A DNA stretch of 64,000 nt. Source: Bombella dulcis. Lineage in GTDB: Bacteria; Pseudomonadota; Alphaproteobacteria; Acetobacterales; Acetobacteraceae. The notes beneath the pieces were generated by a model that ran no database searches, was not told the origin of the DNA, and saw only the letters and a program-made list of their open reading frames with translations. The translations under genes and the position numbers were made by a program. The DNA lies in the NCBI RefSeq assembly GCF_026385505.1, contig NZ_JANIDV010000001.1, positions 248,001 through 312,000 of the forward strand, written 5' to 3'. Below are positions 53,559 to 62,919 of the stretch, piece after piece; positions within the stretch are counted from its first letter, which is position 1; the number at the start of each line of letters is the position of its first letter.

Positions 53559-55661
53559 CTAGCCGGAAACAAGTAGTCGGGCAGGGCTGGCACGGTCGAA
53601 CAGATGAAGAAGGTCTTGAAGGGCCATTCCCCTCGGGTTTTTCAGTTCAGGATCACGGGTTAGTTCCCGCTGACTGTCCTGCCGCATGGCTGTCAGGAGC
53701 AGGGACAGGCGGGTCGGGTCGGCCAGACGGAATCCCGGCAGACCGGACTGGCGGTTCCCCGTAAGGTCGCCCCCGCCACGGATGCGGAAATCTTCATCAG
53801 CGATCAGGAAGCCATCTTCCGTATCCCGCAGGAGGTGGAGACGACGCTGGGCCGTGAAGCTGGTTCCTTCACTATGCAGCAGCAGGCAGAAGGATTTCTG
53901 CGTTCCCCGGCCGACACGCCCACGGAGCTGATGTAGCTGGGCAAGGCCGAAGCGTTCGGCCTGCTCGATGACCATGATGGTGGCATTGGGAATGTCCACG
54001 CCAACCTCAATCACGGTCGTGGCAACCAGCAGGCGGGTCCGGCCTTTCTGGAAAGCCGTCAGGGCGTCCTGTCGTGTGTCGATGTCCTGCCTGCCGTGCG
54101 CCAGACCGATGATGGGGCCGAAGCGTCTGGTCAGTTCGGCCCAGCGTTCTTCTGCGGCAGCGGCACTCTGGGTCTCGCTTTCTTCAATGAGCGGACAGAC
54201 CCAGAATATCTGTTTTCCCTGATCCAGTGCCCGTTTTATTCCAGCGAAAATATCATCCAGCATCCCCATGTTATGCACGGTCGTATGGATGGGCTGACGC
54301 CCGGCTGGTTTGCTGTCCAGCCGGCTGACGCCCATTTCTCCCCATTCCGTAAGCTGGAGAGTGCGGGGGATGGGGGTGGCGGTCATGACGAGCAGGTCCG
54401 TGGAGGGACCCTTGCTGGCCAGTCTCATGCGCTGTTCCACGCCGAAGCGGTGCTGTTCATCAATGACGGCCAGTCCAAGATCGGCAAAGGTGACGCCATC
54501 CTGAAAAAGTGCATGGGTGCCGATGGCAATTTTTGCATGGCCATCTGCCAGTTTTGCCAGCGCAATCCGGCGTGCCTTTCCCTTGACGGACCCGCTGAGA
54601 AACACGAACGGCACGGGGCACAGGGCCTCGAACGTGCTGGCGTGCTGCTGGGCAAGGATTTCCGTAGGGGCCATGAAGGCGGCCTGTGTTCCGGCCTCAA
54701 CGGCCTGAAGCATGGCCGTCATGGCGACAAGGGTTTTCCCGGCACCGACATCGCCTTGCAGCAGGCGCATCATGGGGGCGGGGCGTTCCATATCCGCTGA
54801 GATTTCGGCCATGACACGGCTCTGGGTTGCTGTGGGCTGATGGCCGAACCGTTCCAGCAGGGCATGGCGCAGGGAGCCATCTCCCTTCAGCGGGCGGCCT
54901 GTCCGTGTTCTGGCCTGCATGCGGGCCAGCCCCAGACAGAGCTGGTCCGCCAGTACTTCATCCGCCGCCAGCCGGGCACGGGCACGCTCAAGGGCGGGGG
55001 TGAGGTCTCTGTCCGCAGGCAGGCTTTCGGGGAAGTGCATCAGCCGCAGAGCCGTGGCGAAATCGGGCCAGTCCCTCTGCTGCATGAGGGGTGGGTCCAG
55101 CCATTCCGGGAGGTCGGCAGGGATCAGGGCCAGAGCGGCCTGCATGGCCTTCCGGACGGTGGAGGGGAACAGGCCCGCCGTCAGGGGCCATACGGGTTCA
55201 AGCCATGGGAAGCTGTCTTTCTTTTCCCAGGCCATGATGTGGTCAGGCCGGGAGAGGATCAGCCGGTCGTGATAGTGACCCACTCTGCCTGAAACGAGAA
55301 TTTCCGTCCCTTCCGGTGGCAGAAAAAGACGTCCTTTTTGGAAGAAGGTGATTTCCAGGGTGCCGGTACTGTCCCTTGTCGTCAGGACGGTCGGCTGGGA
55401 GGCACGGGTGGGGCGGCGTATGCCGGTCACACGGGCATGGCTTGTCAGTATGTCGCCTGCCAGCAGTTTTCGTCCTTCGGCAATGGTCATGAGCTGACGG
55501 CGGTCGATCAGCTTCTCCGGCAGGGTGAAGAGCAGGTCGATGATCCGTTTTCCATTGCTGATCCTGCCCAGCATTGTGGCATGGCGTGGTCCTGTCCCCG
55601 GCAGGCTGCTGATGGGAGCCAGAAGTGGAGCAATCCGTGCAGAGGGAGGGGCTAGGGGCAT
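53559..55661 (-). CDS. recG: ATP-dependent DNA helicase RecG
   Basis: About 700 residues. RecG regresses stalled replication forks and branch-migrates Holliday junctions. The N-terminal wedge (OB fold) includes VTGIRRPTRASQPTVLTT. The helicase core has Walker A LLQGDVGAGKTLVA, the DEQH box VIDEQHRFGVEQR, motif III MTATPIPRTLQL and late motifs QLRGRVGRG and RGGGDLTGNRQSG. ATG 55661 gives the usual length; the frame runs open up to 56162 but that part lies antisense to mfd. It is divergent from mfd with 93 bases between. Confidence 0.95.
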   Translation of the reverse strand: MPLAPPSARIAPLLAPISSLPGTGPRHATMLGRISNGKRIIDLLFTLPEKLIDRRQLMTIAEGRKLLAGDILTSHARVTGIRRPTRASQPTVLTTRDSTGTLEITFFQKGRLFLPPEGTEILVSGRVGHYHDRLILSRPDHIMAWEKKDSFPWLEPVWPLTAGLFPSTVRKAMQAALALIPADLPEWLDPPLMQQRDWPDFATALRLMHFPESLPADRDLTPALERARARLAADEVLADQLCLGLARMQARTRTGRPLKGDGSLRHALLERFGHQPTATQSRVMAEISADMERPAPMMRLLQGDVGAGKTLVAMTAMLQAVEAGTQAAFMAPTEILAQQHASTFEALCPVPFVFLSGSVKGKARRIALAKLADGHAKIAIGTHALFQDGVTFADLGLAVIDEQHRFGVEQRMRLASKGPSTDLLVMTATPIPRTLQLTEWGEMGVSRLDSKPAGRQPIHTTVHNMGMLDDIFAGIKRALDQGKQIFWVCPLIEESETQSAAAAEERWAELTRRFGPIIGLAHGRQDIDTRQDALTAFQKGRTRLLVATTVIEVGVDIPNATIMVIEQAERFGLAQLHQLRGRVGRGTQKSFCLLLHSEGTSFTAQRRLHLLRDTEDGFLIADEDFRIRGGGDLTGNRQSGLPGFRLADPTRLSLLLTAMRQDSQRELTRDPELKNPRGMALQDLLHLFDRASPARLLVSG

Positions 55662-55754
55662 GGCATCGGGGGGCGTGGTGGCTTCCGGGCTGACAGGGGG
55701 CGTGGGGAGGGGTATAGGGTAGCAAAACCGGCTGATAATAAAAATGTCCTTTTC

Positions 55755-58700
55755 ATGAGTGGAGAGCCTGCGCTGATGCCTGCCGATCGTTCCGCCATTG
55801 CGTCCTTTGGTCCGACAGTCTGGGGGGTGCCTGATGGTGCGGTGGCGTTTCTGCTCCGTCAGCGTCTGTCCGAACATAAGGGGACACTCGTGCATGTGAC
55901 GCATGATGATGCCGCCCTTGCGTCTCTGGCGGACATGCTGGGCTGGCTGGTGTCGGAAGTGTCCGTCCTGCGCTTCCCGGCCTGGGACTGCCTGCCCTAT
56001 GACCGTATTTCGCCCAACCCTTCCATCGTGGCCGAACGTGTCTCCACACTGAGCCACCTGCTGGAACCACGGCCGGAGACAGGCCGGATCGTGCTGACGA
56101 CTGTCCATGCCATGCTCCAGCGTGTGCCACCCCGTGCGGCCTTTGCGGGGCAGACCATCCATGTGAAGGTGGGCGACACGCTGGATGTGGCAGATTTGGC
56201 AGAGCGGCTCGTTGCCAGCGGCTATAGCCGTGTGGATACGGTGATGGAACGTGGCGAATTCGCCATGCGGGGCAGCATTTTCGATCTGTACCCTGCCGAT
56301 TCAGGCGAACCTGTCCGGCTGGACCTGTTCGGGGATGAGGTGGACAATATCCGCAGCTTCGATGCCGCTACCCAGCGTTCCACGGACAGGCGGACAGGTT
56401 TCAGCCTGACACCTGTTTCGGAATATGCGCTGGATCAGGCCAGTCTGAGCCGTTTCCAGACAGGATGGCGGGATGTGTTCGGTGTCGGGGCAATGGAGGA
56501 TGTTCTCTACCGTCAGCTTCTGGAAGGGCGCAGGGCCAGTGGAGCGGAACATTATCTGCCGTTGTTCCATGATGGTGACGGTCACCATATGGAAACCCTG
56601 CTGGACTATCTGCCGGATGCCGCCCTGAGTTTTGAGCGTGACACGCCGGATATTCTAACGGCACGGCTGGACATGATCGCTGATCACTATCAGGCCCGCT
56701 GTGCTGCGGGGCATGAGGGGGAACTTCCCTACCGGCCCCTGCCACCGCACCGGCTCTATCTGAACCGTCATGGCTGGGATGGGATGCTGAAGGGGCACCC
56801 CACTGTCCTGCTGTCACCTTTTGCCCAGCCTGATGGCGCAGAGGGCGTGGACGCCGGGTACAGGCCAGGGCCGGTCTTTGCCAGCATGGGGGGCGCAGGA
56901 CGGGAGGGGGTCTTCCAGCAGTTTTCCACCCATGTGCAGGACTGGGCAAAGCAGGGGCGGCGGACCTATCTGACGGCCTGGAGCAATGGTTCCAGGGAAC
57001 GGATCAGCAGTCTGCTGCGGGACCATGACATTCCCTGTGAAAATTTCGATGACTGGGCACAGGCGGCGGGCATGGGCCGCGGGGCTGTCGGGCTTGTCGT
57101 GATGGGGCTGGAGCGGGGTTTTACCGGGGAGCGTTTGGCCTTCGTGTCCGAGCAGGACCTGTTGGGGGAACGTCTGGCCCGCCCGCCTCGGCGCAGACGC
57201 AAGGGCAATGACTTCATCACGCAGATCGGCGAGATTTCCGAGGGTGATCTTGTCGTGCATGAGGAGTACGGTATTGGCCGCTATGTCGGGCTGGAGACCG
57301 TGCGGGAAGGGCGTGTGGCCCATGACTATCTCTCCATCCTCTACGATGGGGAGCAGCGGCTCCTTCTGCCCGTGGAGAATATTGACCTGCTGAGCCGTTT
57401 CGGCTCTGAGCAGGGAACCGTGCTGCTCGACCGTCTGGGGGGCAGCTCGTGGCAGGCCCGCAAGGCGAAAATGAAGACCCGTCTGCGGGAAATGGCGGGT
57501 GAACTGATTCGCACGGCGGCGGCCCGTGCCATGAAGGAAGCCCCCATCATGGCTCCGGCGGAAGGGATGTGGGACGAATTCTGTGCCCGCTTCCCCTTCA
57601 TGGAAACGGAAGACCAGTCACGGGCCATTGCGGACGTTCTGGAGGATTTGAGCAGCGGCAGGCCGATGGACCGGCTTGTCTGCGGGGATGTGGGTTTCGG
57701 CAAGACGGAGGTGGCCCTGCGGGCGGCCTTCGTGGCGGCCATGTCCGGGATGCAGGTGGCGGTTGTGGTCCCCACGACCCTTCTGGCCCGGCAGCATTAT
57801 ATCGGTTTCAGAAAGCGGTTCGAGGGGCTGCCCGTGAAGGTGGAGCAGCTCTCCCGCATGGTCACGGCCAGGGAAGCCACGAAGGTGCGGGATGGTCTGG
57901 CCGATGGAACGGTGGACATCGTCATCGGGACCCATGCGCTGCTTTCCAAAGCCGTGTCGTTCGAGCGGCTGGGAATGCTCATCATTGATGAGGAACAGCA
58001 TTTCGGCGTGTCCCACAAGGAGAAGCTGAAGGCCCTGCGGGAAGACGTGCATGTGCTGACGCTCTCCGCCACGCCTCTGCCACGGACACTTCAGCTTTCC
58101 CTCTCCGGCGTGCGGGAGATGAGCCTGATCGCCACCCCGCCGACGGATCGCCTGTCCGTACGTACCTTCATCACGCCTTTTGACCGGGTGATGATTCATG
58201 AGGCCATCCAGCGGGAACGTTTCCGGGGTGGGCAGGTCTTCTGCGTGGTGCCCCGGCTGACGGACATGCGGCATATGGCCGACAGGCTGCGGGAGATCGT
58301 GCCCGATGCCCGCATCACCGAGGCTCATGGCCGTCTCACTCCTACCGAGCTGGAAACTGTGATGACGGAATTTTCGGAAGGGAAGTACGACATTCTGCTT
58401 TCCACCAACATCGTGGAGAGCGGGCTGGACATGCCCCGGGTCAATACGATCATCATTCACAGGGCGGACATGTTCGGCCTCGGGCAGCTTTATCAGCTGC
58501 GGGGACGTGTGGGGCGGGCCAAGCAGAGGGGCTATGCCTATCTGACATGGCCGCAGACGCATGTCCTGTCGGCGTCCTCCGTCAAGCGGCTGGAGATCAT
58601 GCAGACGCTGGATTCCCTAGGGGCGGGCTTCACGCTGGCCTCCCATGACCTTGACCTGCGTGGAGCGGGGAATCTTCTCGGGGATGAGCAGTCCGGCCAC

Positions 58701-59270
58701 ATCAAGGAAGTCGGGATCGAGCTGTACCAGCAGATGCTTCAGGATGCCGTGACGGACCTGCGGCGGATGCGGAATGAAGGTGAGGAGGAAGATACAGGCT
58801 GGACGCCGAACATCATCCTCGGCCTGCCCGTTCTTGTGCCAGAGGAGTATGTGAAGGACCTGCCCGTCCGTCTTGGTCTGTACCGTCGCATTGCCGCCCT
58901 GAAGGATGAGGCGGATGTGGATGCCATGCGGGTCGAGCTGGTGGACCGTTTCGGCCCCCTGCCGCAGGAGGTGGAAAATCTTCTGGATGTGGTGATGATC
59001 AAGAAGCTCTGTCGTGAGACGGGCGTGGAACGGCTGGAGGCGGGGCCGAAAGGCATGGTGCTTCAGTTCCGCAAGAACAGGTTCGGCAATCCGGATGGTC
59101 TGATCCGCTGGGCCGCCCGCAATGAGAAGGCCGGTGTGAAGATACGGCCCGACCACAAGCTGGCCATGGTGCGGGAAATGACGAATGCCGTGCGGATCAG
59201 CATGGCCCGGAAGATTCTGGCCTCTCTGACCAAGCTTCTGGACAAGGTCCGCACGGCAGAACCGGCCTGA
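55755..59270 (+). CDS. mfd: Transcription-repair coupling factor
   Basis: A 1,171-residue translocase that removes RNA polymerase stalled at DNA damage and recruits UvrA. From the N-terminus: UvrB-homology domains (FPAWDCLPYDRISPN, RGSIFDLYPAD), the RNA polymerase interaction domain (EGDLVVHEEYGIGRYVGLETV), a RecG-like translocase with CGDVGFGKTEVALRA, IIDEEQHFGVSHKE, LSATPLPRTLQL and QLRGRVGRAKQRGYAYL, then the C-terminal TRCF domain. It is full length. Divergent from recG, so two fork/transcription repair motors share an upstream region. Confidence 0.97.
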   Translation: MSGEPALMPADRSAIASFGPTVWGVPDGAVAFLLRQRLSEHKGTLVHVTHDDAALASLADMLGWLVSEVSVLRFPAWDCLPYDRISPNPSIVAERVSTLSHLLEPRPETGRIVLTTVHAMLQRVPPRAAFAGQTIHVKVGDTLDVADLAERLVASGYSRVDTVMERGEFAMRGSIFDLYPADSGEPVRLDLFGDEVDNIRSFDAATQRSTDRRTGFSLTPVSEYALDQASLSRFQTGWRDVFGVGAMEDVLYRQLLEGRRASGAEHYLPLFHDGDGHHMETLLDYLPDAALSFERDTPDILTARLDMIADHYQARCAAGHEGELPYRPLPPHRLYLNRHGWDGMLKGHPTVLLSPFAQPDGAEGVDAGYRPGPVFASMGGAGREGVFQQFSTHVQDWAKQGRRTYLTAWSNGSRERISSLLRDHDIPCENFDDWAQAAGMGRGAVGLVVMGLERGFTGERLAFVSEQDLLGERLARPPRRRRKGNDFITQIGEISEGDLVVHEEYGIGRYVGLETVREGRVAHDYLSILYDGEQRLLLPVENIDLLSRFGSEQGTVLLDRLGGSSWQARKAKMKTRLREMAGELIRTAAARAMKEAPIMAPAEGMWDEFCARFPFMETEDQSRAIADVLEDLSSGRPMDRLVCGDVGFGKTEVALRAAFVAAMSGMQVAVVVPTTLLARQHYIGFRKRFEGLPVKVEQLSRMVTAREATKVRDGLADGTVDIVIGTHALLSKAVSFERLGMLIIDEEQHFGVSHKEKLKALREDVHVLTLSATPLPRTLQLSLSGVREMSLIATPPTDRLSVRTFITPFDRVMIHEAIQRERFRGGQVFCVVPRLTDMRHMADRLREIVPDARITEAHGRLTPTELETVMTEFSEGKYDILLSTNIVESGLDMPRVNTIIIHRADMFGLGQLYQLRGRVGRAKQRGYAYLTWPQTHVLSASSVKRLEIMQTLDSLGAGFTLASHDLDLRGAGNLLGDEQSGHIKEVGIELYQQMLQDAVTDLRRMRNEGEEEDTGWTPNIILGLPVLVPEEYVKDLPVRLGLYRRIAALKDEADVDAMRVELVDRFGPLPQEVENLLDVVMIKKLCRETGVERLEAGPKGMVLQFRKNRFGNPDGLIRWAARNEKAGVKIRPDHKLAMVREMTNAVRISMARKILASLTKLLDKVRTAEPA

Positions 59271-59282
59271 GCCGGTAGGGGA

Positions 59283-60491
59283 TCAGGCCTGTGTGACAAG
59301 GAACGGGTCGGAGGCCGAGCCGAACATCTCGTAATGGATGCGTTCCCTGGGGATGTTCCGTTCCCGCAGGGCCTGAATCATGGTGATCAGGAAGCCTGTC
59401 GGGCCACAGACATAAAACTCTGCATCGTGGCTGGCATGGTTTCCCAGCTCTGATGAGGTGAGACGCCCGGTATGGGCGGTGATGCCTTCCATGCGTGGTG
59501 GTAGGTGGCCTGTCTGGCTGTAGAACAGGTCTGCCGTGATGGTGCCGGCCTTTGCCAGCTCACGGATTCTACGGGCAAAGATTTCAGTCTGCGGCGTCTG
59601 TGTGCCGTGAATGACATGAATGGGAGGCCGGGCCTCCTGTGCAGCCAGCGTGTCGAGCATGGACATGACCGGCGTGATGCCGGACCCTGCGGAGAGGAAA
59701 ACCACCGGCCGGTCTTCTGTGGGAGGCAGGGTGAAATCACCTGCCGGGGCAGACACATCCAGCATGTTGCCGACCTGCACATGGTCGTGGAACCAGCAGG
59801 AAGCGACACCACCAGCCTGACGCTTGATGGTGATGCGGTAATGATCCTCTGCCGGGGCGGAAGAGATGCTGTAATTTCGCCGTTCCGTTCCTGCACCGGG
59901 AATGTTCAGTCTGAAGCTGAGATACTGGCCCGGACGGTGCCGCATGACGGGCTGGCCATCAGCAGGGCTGAGGGTGAAGGAAACCGTGTCGGCCGTTTCC
60001 TCATGGCGGTGGGCAATGCGGAAGCTCCGCCACCCTGTCCATCCGCCTTTTTCCGCAGCATGGGCATGGTAAATCTGCTGTTCCCGATTGATCAGCACGT
60101 CAGCAAGAAAACCATAGGCCTCTTTCCAGGCCTCCATGATGTCGGGTGTGGCCTGATCCCCCAGAACATGGGCAATGGCCTCCAGCAGGGCCTTGCCGAC
60201 ATGAGGATAATGCTCCGGCAGGATGTTCAGCCCGACATGTTTCTCGGCAATGCGCTCGATCATGTCCTTCAGGGCGGTGGGGTCATCAATATGGCGGGCA
60301 TAGGCAAGAATGGCGAAGGCCAGTGCTCTGGGCTGATCCCCATTTTTCTGATGGGAGATGTTGAAGAGATCACGGATGTTTTCGTTACTCAGAAGGCGAC
60401 GATACATGTCCTGCGTGATGGCGAGGCCGTGCGCTTCCAGTGCCGGGATGCAGGCCGTGACGATGGTGCGTGTCTGTGCGGAGAGGGGCAT
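59283..60491 (-). CDS. hmp: Flavohaemoprotein (nitric oxide dioxygenase)
   Basis: A 402-residue enzyme that oxidises nitric oxide to nitrate with O2 and NAD(P)H. The N-terminal globin domain (about 1-137) has the proximal histidine in IAEKHVGLNILPEHY and the distal Tyr/Gln region near residue 30-55. The ferredoxin reductase-like FAD domain has PGQYLSFRL and RRNYSISSAP, and the NAD domain has VFLSAGSGITPVMSML and ending EMFGSASD. AGGA lies five bases before the ATG. A strong promoter and an NsrR-type operator lie directly upstream, and its regulator gene is divergent. Confidence 0.97.
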   Translation of the reverse strand: MPLSAQTRTIVTACIPALEAHGLAITQDMYRRLLSNENIRDLFNISHQKNGDQPRALAFAILAYARHIDDPTALKDMIERIAEKHVGLNILPEHYPHVGKALLEAIAHVLGDQATPDIMEAWKEAYGFLADVLINREQQIYHAHAAEKGGWTGWRSFRIAHRHEETADTVSFTLSPADGQPVMRHRPGQYLSFRLNIPGAGTERRNYSISSAPAEDHYRITIKRQAGGVASCWFHDHVQVGNMLDVSAPAGDFTLPPTEDRPVVFLSAGSGITPVMSMLDTLAAQEARPPIHVIHGTQTPQTEIFARRIRELAKAGTITADLFYSQTGHLPPRMEGITAHTGRLTSSELGNHASHDAEFYVCGPTGFLITMIQALRERNIPRERIHYEMFGSASDPFLVTQA

Positions 60492-60505
60492 GATGATCCT
60501 CTTAA

Positions 60506-60528
60506 AAGATACACATAAAATACATCTT
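60506..60528. promoter_or_regulatory. NsrR operator in the hmp promoter
   Basis: A 23-base near-palindrome that matches the known NsrR consensus (two AAGATGCATTT-like half sites facing each other around one base) at 19 of 23 positions by my count. The outer part is a perfect inverted repeat, CTTAAAAGAT (60501-60510) and ATCTTTTAAG (60524-60533). It lies 15 bases before the hmp start and covers the -10 edge and start point of the hmp promoter, so a bound NsrR would block transcription until NO destroys its iron-sulfur cluster. Confidence 0.85.
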
Positions 60529-60530
60529 TT

Positions 60531-60558
60531 AAGATAGAGGTATTCAGTCCCCTGTCAA
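60531..60558 (-). promoter_or_regulatory. Sigma-70 promoter of hmp
   Basis: On the minus strand a perfect TTGACA (60558-60553) is followed after 16 bases by TATCTT (60536-60531). The predicted start point, around 60524, is inside the NsrR operator. Confidence 0.7.
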
Positions 60559-60673
60559 GGTGAGGGGAACGGATGTGGAAAGTGGTTGGCAACAGGCATC
60601 TTTCTGTTAGTTTTGAAGCCGGGAGCCACTGTCATCATGTCTCCTGTTTTCCATGCAGGCAGGAGCCTTCAGA

Positions 60674-61138
60674 ATGCGTCTGACCCTCTATACTGATTAC
60701 GCTTTCAGGTCCCTGATTTATCTGGAAACACGGAAGGAGCATCTCGTCTCCATTGGGGAGATTGCCCGTGTCTATGGAATTTCAGAGAATCATCTGGTCA
60801 AAGTGGTGCATCGGCTGGGGCGGCATGGATTCATCAAGACGCTGCGTGGCCGCAAGGGCGGACTGCGTCTGGGGCGCAGGGCCGAGGACATCTATCTGGG
60901 AGATGTCGTCCGCTGTACGGAGGATGATCTCGCCCTCGTGGGCTGTATGCGCAAGGATGAAGAGGCTTCGGGCTGCATTCTGGTGGGAGGATGCCGCCTG
61001 AAACAGACGCTCCTGAAGGCCCGCTTCGCTTTCATGAATGTGCTGGATGAAGTCACGCTGGCAGATGTCACCGCTCCGCATGAACGGAAAGTCCTGATGC
61101 AGGCAGTGCAGGAACTGACGGTGGATGTGAAACCGTAG
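60674..61138 (+). CDS. nsrR: Rrf2-family nitric-oxide-sensing repressor NsrR
   Basis: A 154-residue winged-helix transcription factor. The N-terminus MRLTLYTDYAFRSLIYL and the recognition part EIARVYGISENHLVKVVHRL are typical of NsrR. Three cysteines in VGCMRKDEEASGCILVGGCRL are the [2Fe-2S]/[4Fe-4S] ligands that sense NO. ATG 60674 follows AGGAG by eight bases; a start at 60653 is possible. It is divergent from hmp, whose promoter carries a matching operator, so the pair forms a self-contained NO response unit. Confidence 0.93.
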   Translation: MRLTLYTDYAFRSLIYLETRKEHLVSIGEIARVYGISENHLVKVVHRLGRHGFIKTLRGRKGGLRLGRRAEDIYLGDVVRCTEDDLALVGCMRKDEEASGCILVGGCRLKQTLLKARFAFMNVLDEVTLADVTAPHERKVLMQAVQELTVDVKP

Positions 61139-61150
61139 AGGGGATATTTC

Positions 61151-62038
61151 TCAGCCGCTGTTTCCGTCAGGCCATGTGACGAACTGCCGCCAGTTGGCAC
61201 TGGTACCCTGATAGGTAAAATGTGCGCAGGTATCGAGTGTCTGTTCAATCTGGGGATGGGGGACGAAGACGATCCCGGCGATGGACAGGAACCGGTTGAT
61301 CCCGCTGAAGGGGATTTCGTGCCTGTGCAGGGCCTGGGCAATCCAGCTCATCGTGCCGACAACCATGGCACCGGGGCCGGTCGAGACCCAGACATTTTCA
61401 AAATGGCCCGTTGCCAGAACATGCCGGACCCGCTGGAACATGATGTTCATGATGTGCTGCATAAGCGGGTTGCCGGCCTCACAGATGAGGACGTCATTAT
61501 CAAGGCACCACGGCTGACCGATGGAATAGGACAGTAATGTCCTGAAATCGGTTCCTCTGGTGATCTCGGTCAGGGGGGCACGGCTTATCACGTCAGCATC
61601 GACATAGACGCCACCCTTCACATGTAGATGGCAGAGCCGCCAGAAATCCGAACGCATGGCCGGGTGGGGGCAGGCGTCATAAAGGGCCGTGATCTCTGCA
61701 CCGTAATGTTTCTGAATGAAGGCCCGTGCGGAGGCGTCACATTCCAGATGATAGGTGAAGTCCGGGTTGGCCTGCCGGATGCCCTGCATGGCCTGCTGGA
61801 TGTCATCCGGTGGTTCGGGACTGTCCCAGAACTGGACAACATGCCTGGGAATGTCGTGGGGGAAATCCTGCGGGACGCAGCGAGAAAGGGTTGGAAACAG
61901 CCCGTTCTGTATGCCCAGAGGCAGAAGATCGAAGCAGGCCTCCTGATCGCCGTTCAGGGCACTGTCAAACAGGTCCCGGAACGGGGCTGGATAACTGGCA
62001 AAATTACGTTTCACCACGGAATCCTGTGGCGATGACAT
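61151..62038 (-). CDS. Glycosyltransferase with DXD motif (capsular polysaccharide/Gly_transf_sug type)
   Basis: About 295 residues. The region IPRHVVQFWDSPEPPDDI opens the GT-A-like domain and the sugar-nucleotide motif is YVDADVIS in CHLHVKGGVYVDADVI, after the conserved AMRSDFWRL segment. Proteins of this type transfer a sugar to a glycan, often in capsule or LPS outer core; donor and acceptor are unknown. Start is uncertain: ATG 62038 overlaps the rlmE stop by 35 bases; GTG 62014 has AGGA seven bases upstream. It is translated behind rlmE. Confidence 0.8.
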   Translation of the reverse strand: MSSPQDSVVKRNFASYPAPFRDLFDSALNGDQEACFDLLPLGIQNGLFPTLSRCVPQDFPHDIPRHVVQFWDSPEPPDDIQQAMQGIRQANPDFTYHLECDASARAFIQKHYGAEITALYDACPHPAMRSDFWRLCHLHVKGGVYVDADVISRAPLTEITRGTDFRTLLSYSIGQPWCLDNDVLICEAGNPLMQHIMNIMFQRVRHVLATGHFENVWVSTGPGAMVVGTMSWIAQALHRHEIPFSGINRFLSIAGIVFVPHPQIEQTLDTCAHFTYQGTSANWRQFVTWPDGNSG

Positions 62039-62795
62039 AAAGCTCGCTTGATTCCTTCCGGGATGCCGGTGGCTTGACATGCCTGACAACTGCAAAATTG
62101 CGTTTCATCAGGTCCAGCATGTCTTTTTCAGAACCGCCCTGAAAGACCTTGGCGATGAAGGCTCCGTTTTCGGCAAGAATTTTCAGGGCGAAATCAAGGG
62201 CATTTTCCGCAAGGGCCATGATGCGGATATGATCCGTGGCAGCATGGCCGGTCGTGTTGGGGGCCATGTCGGACATGACAAGGTCAGCCCTGCCGCCCAG
62301 CATGGACTGGAGTCGTTCCGGCATGTCGACCTCCATGAAATCGCCTTCAATGATTTCAGCTCCCGGAACCGGGTCCACGGGCAGAAGGTCCACGCCAATC
62401 ACCCTGGCAGCTCCACGCTTGACGGCAATCTGCGCCCAGCCACCCGGTGCGGCCCCGAGGTCCACGACCCGGCTGCCGGGCCTGATGAAGTGGAAACGGT
62501 CATCCATTTCCAGCAGCTTGAAGGCAGCACGGGACCGCCAGCCCTGCTGCCGGGCGGCGGAGACATAAGGGTCATTCAGCTGACGGTTCAGCCAGCGTTG
62601 CTGCGCCGGTGTACGCCCCCGGGCCTTGCGGAGCTTGACGGTCTGTGTCCGCAGGGTCTGCGAGGTGGCGGCATCGTCTGCCGTGTCCCGTGTGCCGGGC
62701 GTGCGGGAATGGCGAAGAGGCTTGCCGGGAATGCGGGGGGCCGTCGTACCGCTCCTGGAGCGGCGGGAGGAAGGGGGCGTATGTTTCGGACTCAT
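62004..62795 (-). CDS. rlmE: 23S rRNA (uridine-2'-O-)-methyltransferase
   Basis: A 263-residue FtsJ/RrmJ-type enzyme that methylates the 2'-O of U2552 in the ribosomal A loop. The catalytic K-D-K-E set is visible: AAFKLLEMDDRF, SDMAPNTTGH, FIAKVFQGG and ESSELYVIA. The SAM loop is VVDLGAAPGGWAQIA. The N-terminal 60 residues are basic, Ser/Pro/Arg rich and specific to this lineage. ATG 62795 is the most likely start. Confidence 0.95.
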   Translation of the reverse strand: MSPKHTPPSSRRSRSGTTAPRIPGKPLRHSRTPGTRDTADDAATSQTLRTQTVKLRKARGRTPAQQRWLNRQLNDPYVSAARQQGWRSRAAFKLLEMDDRFHFIRPGSRVVDLGAAPGGWAQIAVKRGAARVIGVDLLPVDPVPGAEIIEGDFMEVDMPERLQSMLGGRADLVMSDMAPNTTGHAATDHIRIMALAENALDFALKILAENGAFIAKVFQGGSEKDMLDLMKRNFAVVRHVKPPASRKESSELYVIATGFRGET

Positions 62796-62919
62796 GGGAG
62801 AAGAATAGGCTCTTACCGGGTCTTTGCAAAGTCTGTCTTTTGCCCGGGCAGGACAGCTCCGCTGCCTTCCTGTTGCCGCCCGGTCTGCTTTGCCTGTAAG
62901 GGGCGTGCAGGAAATGAGC

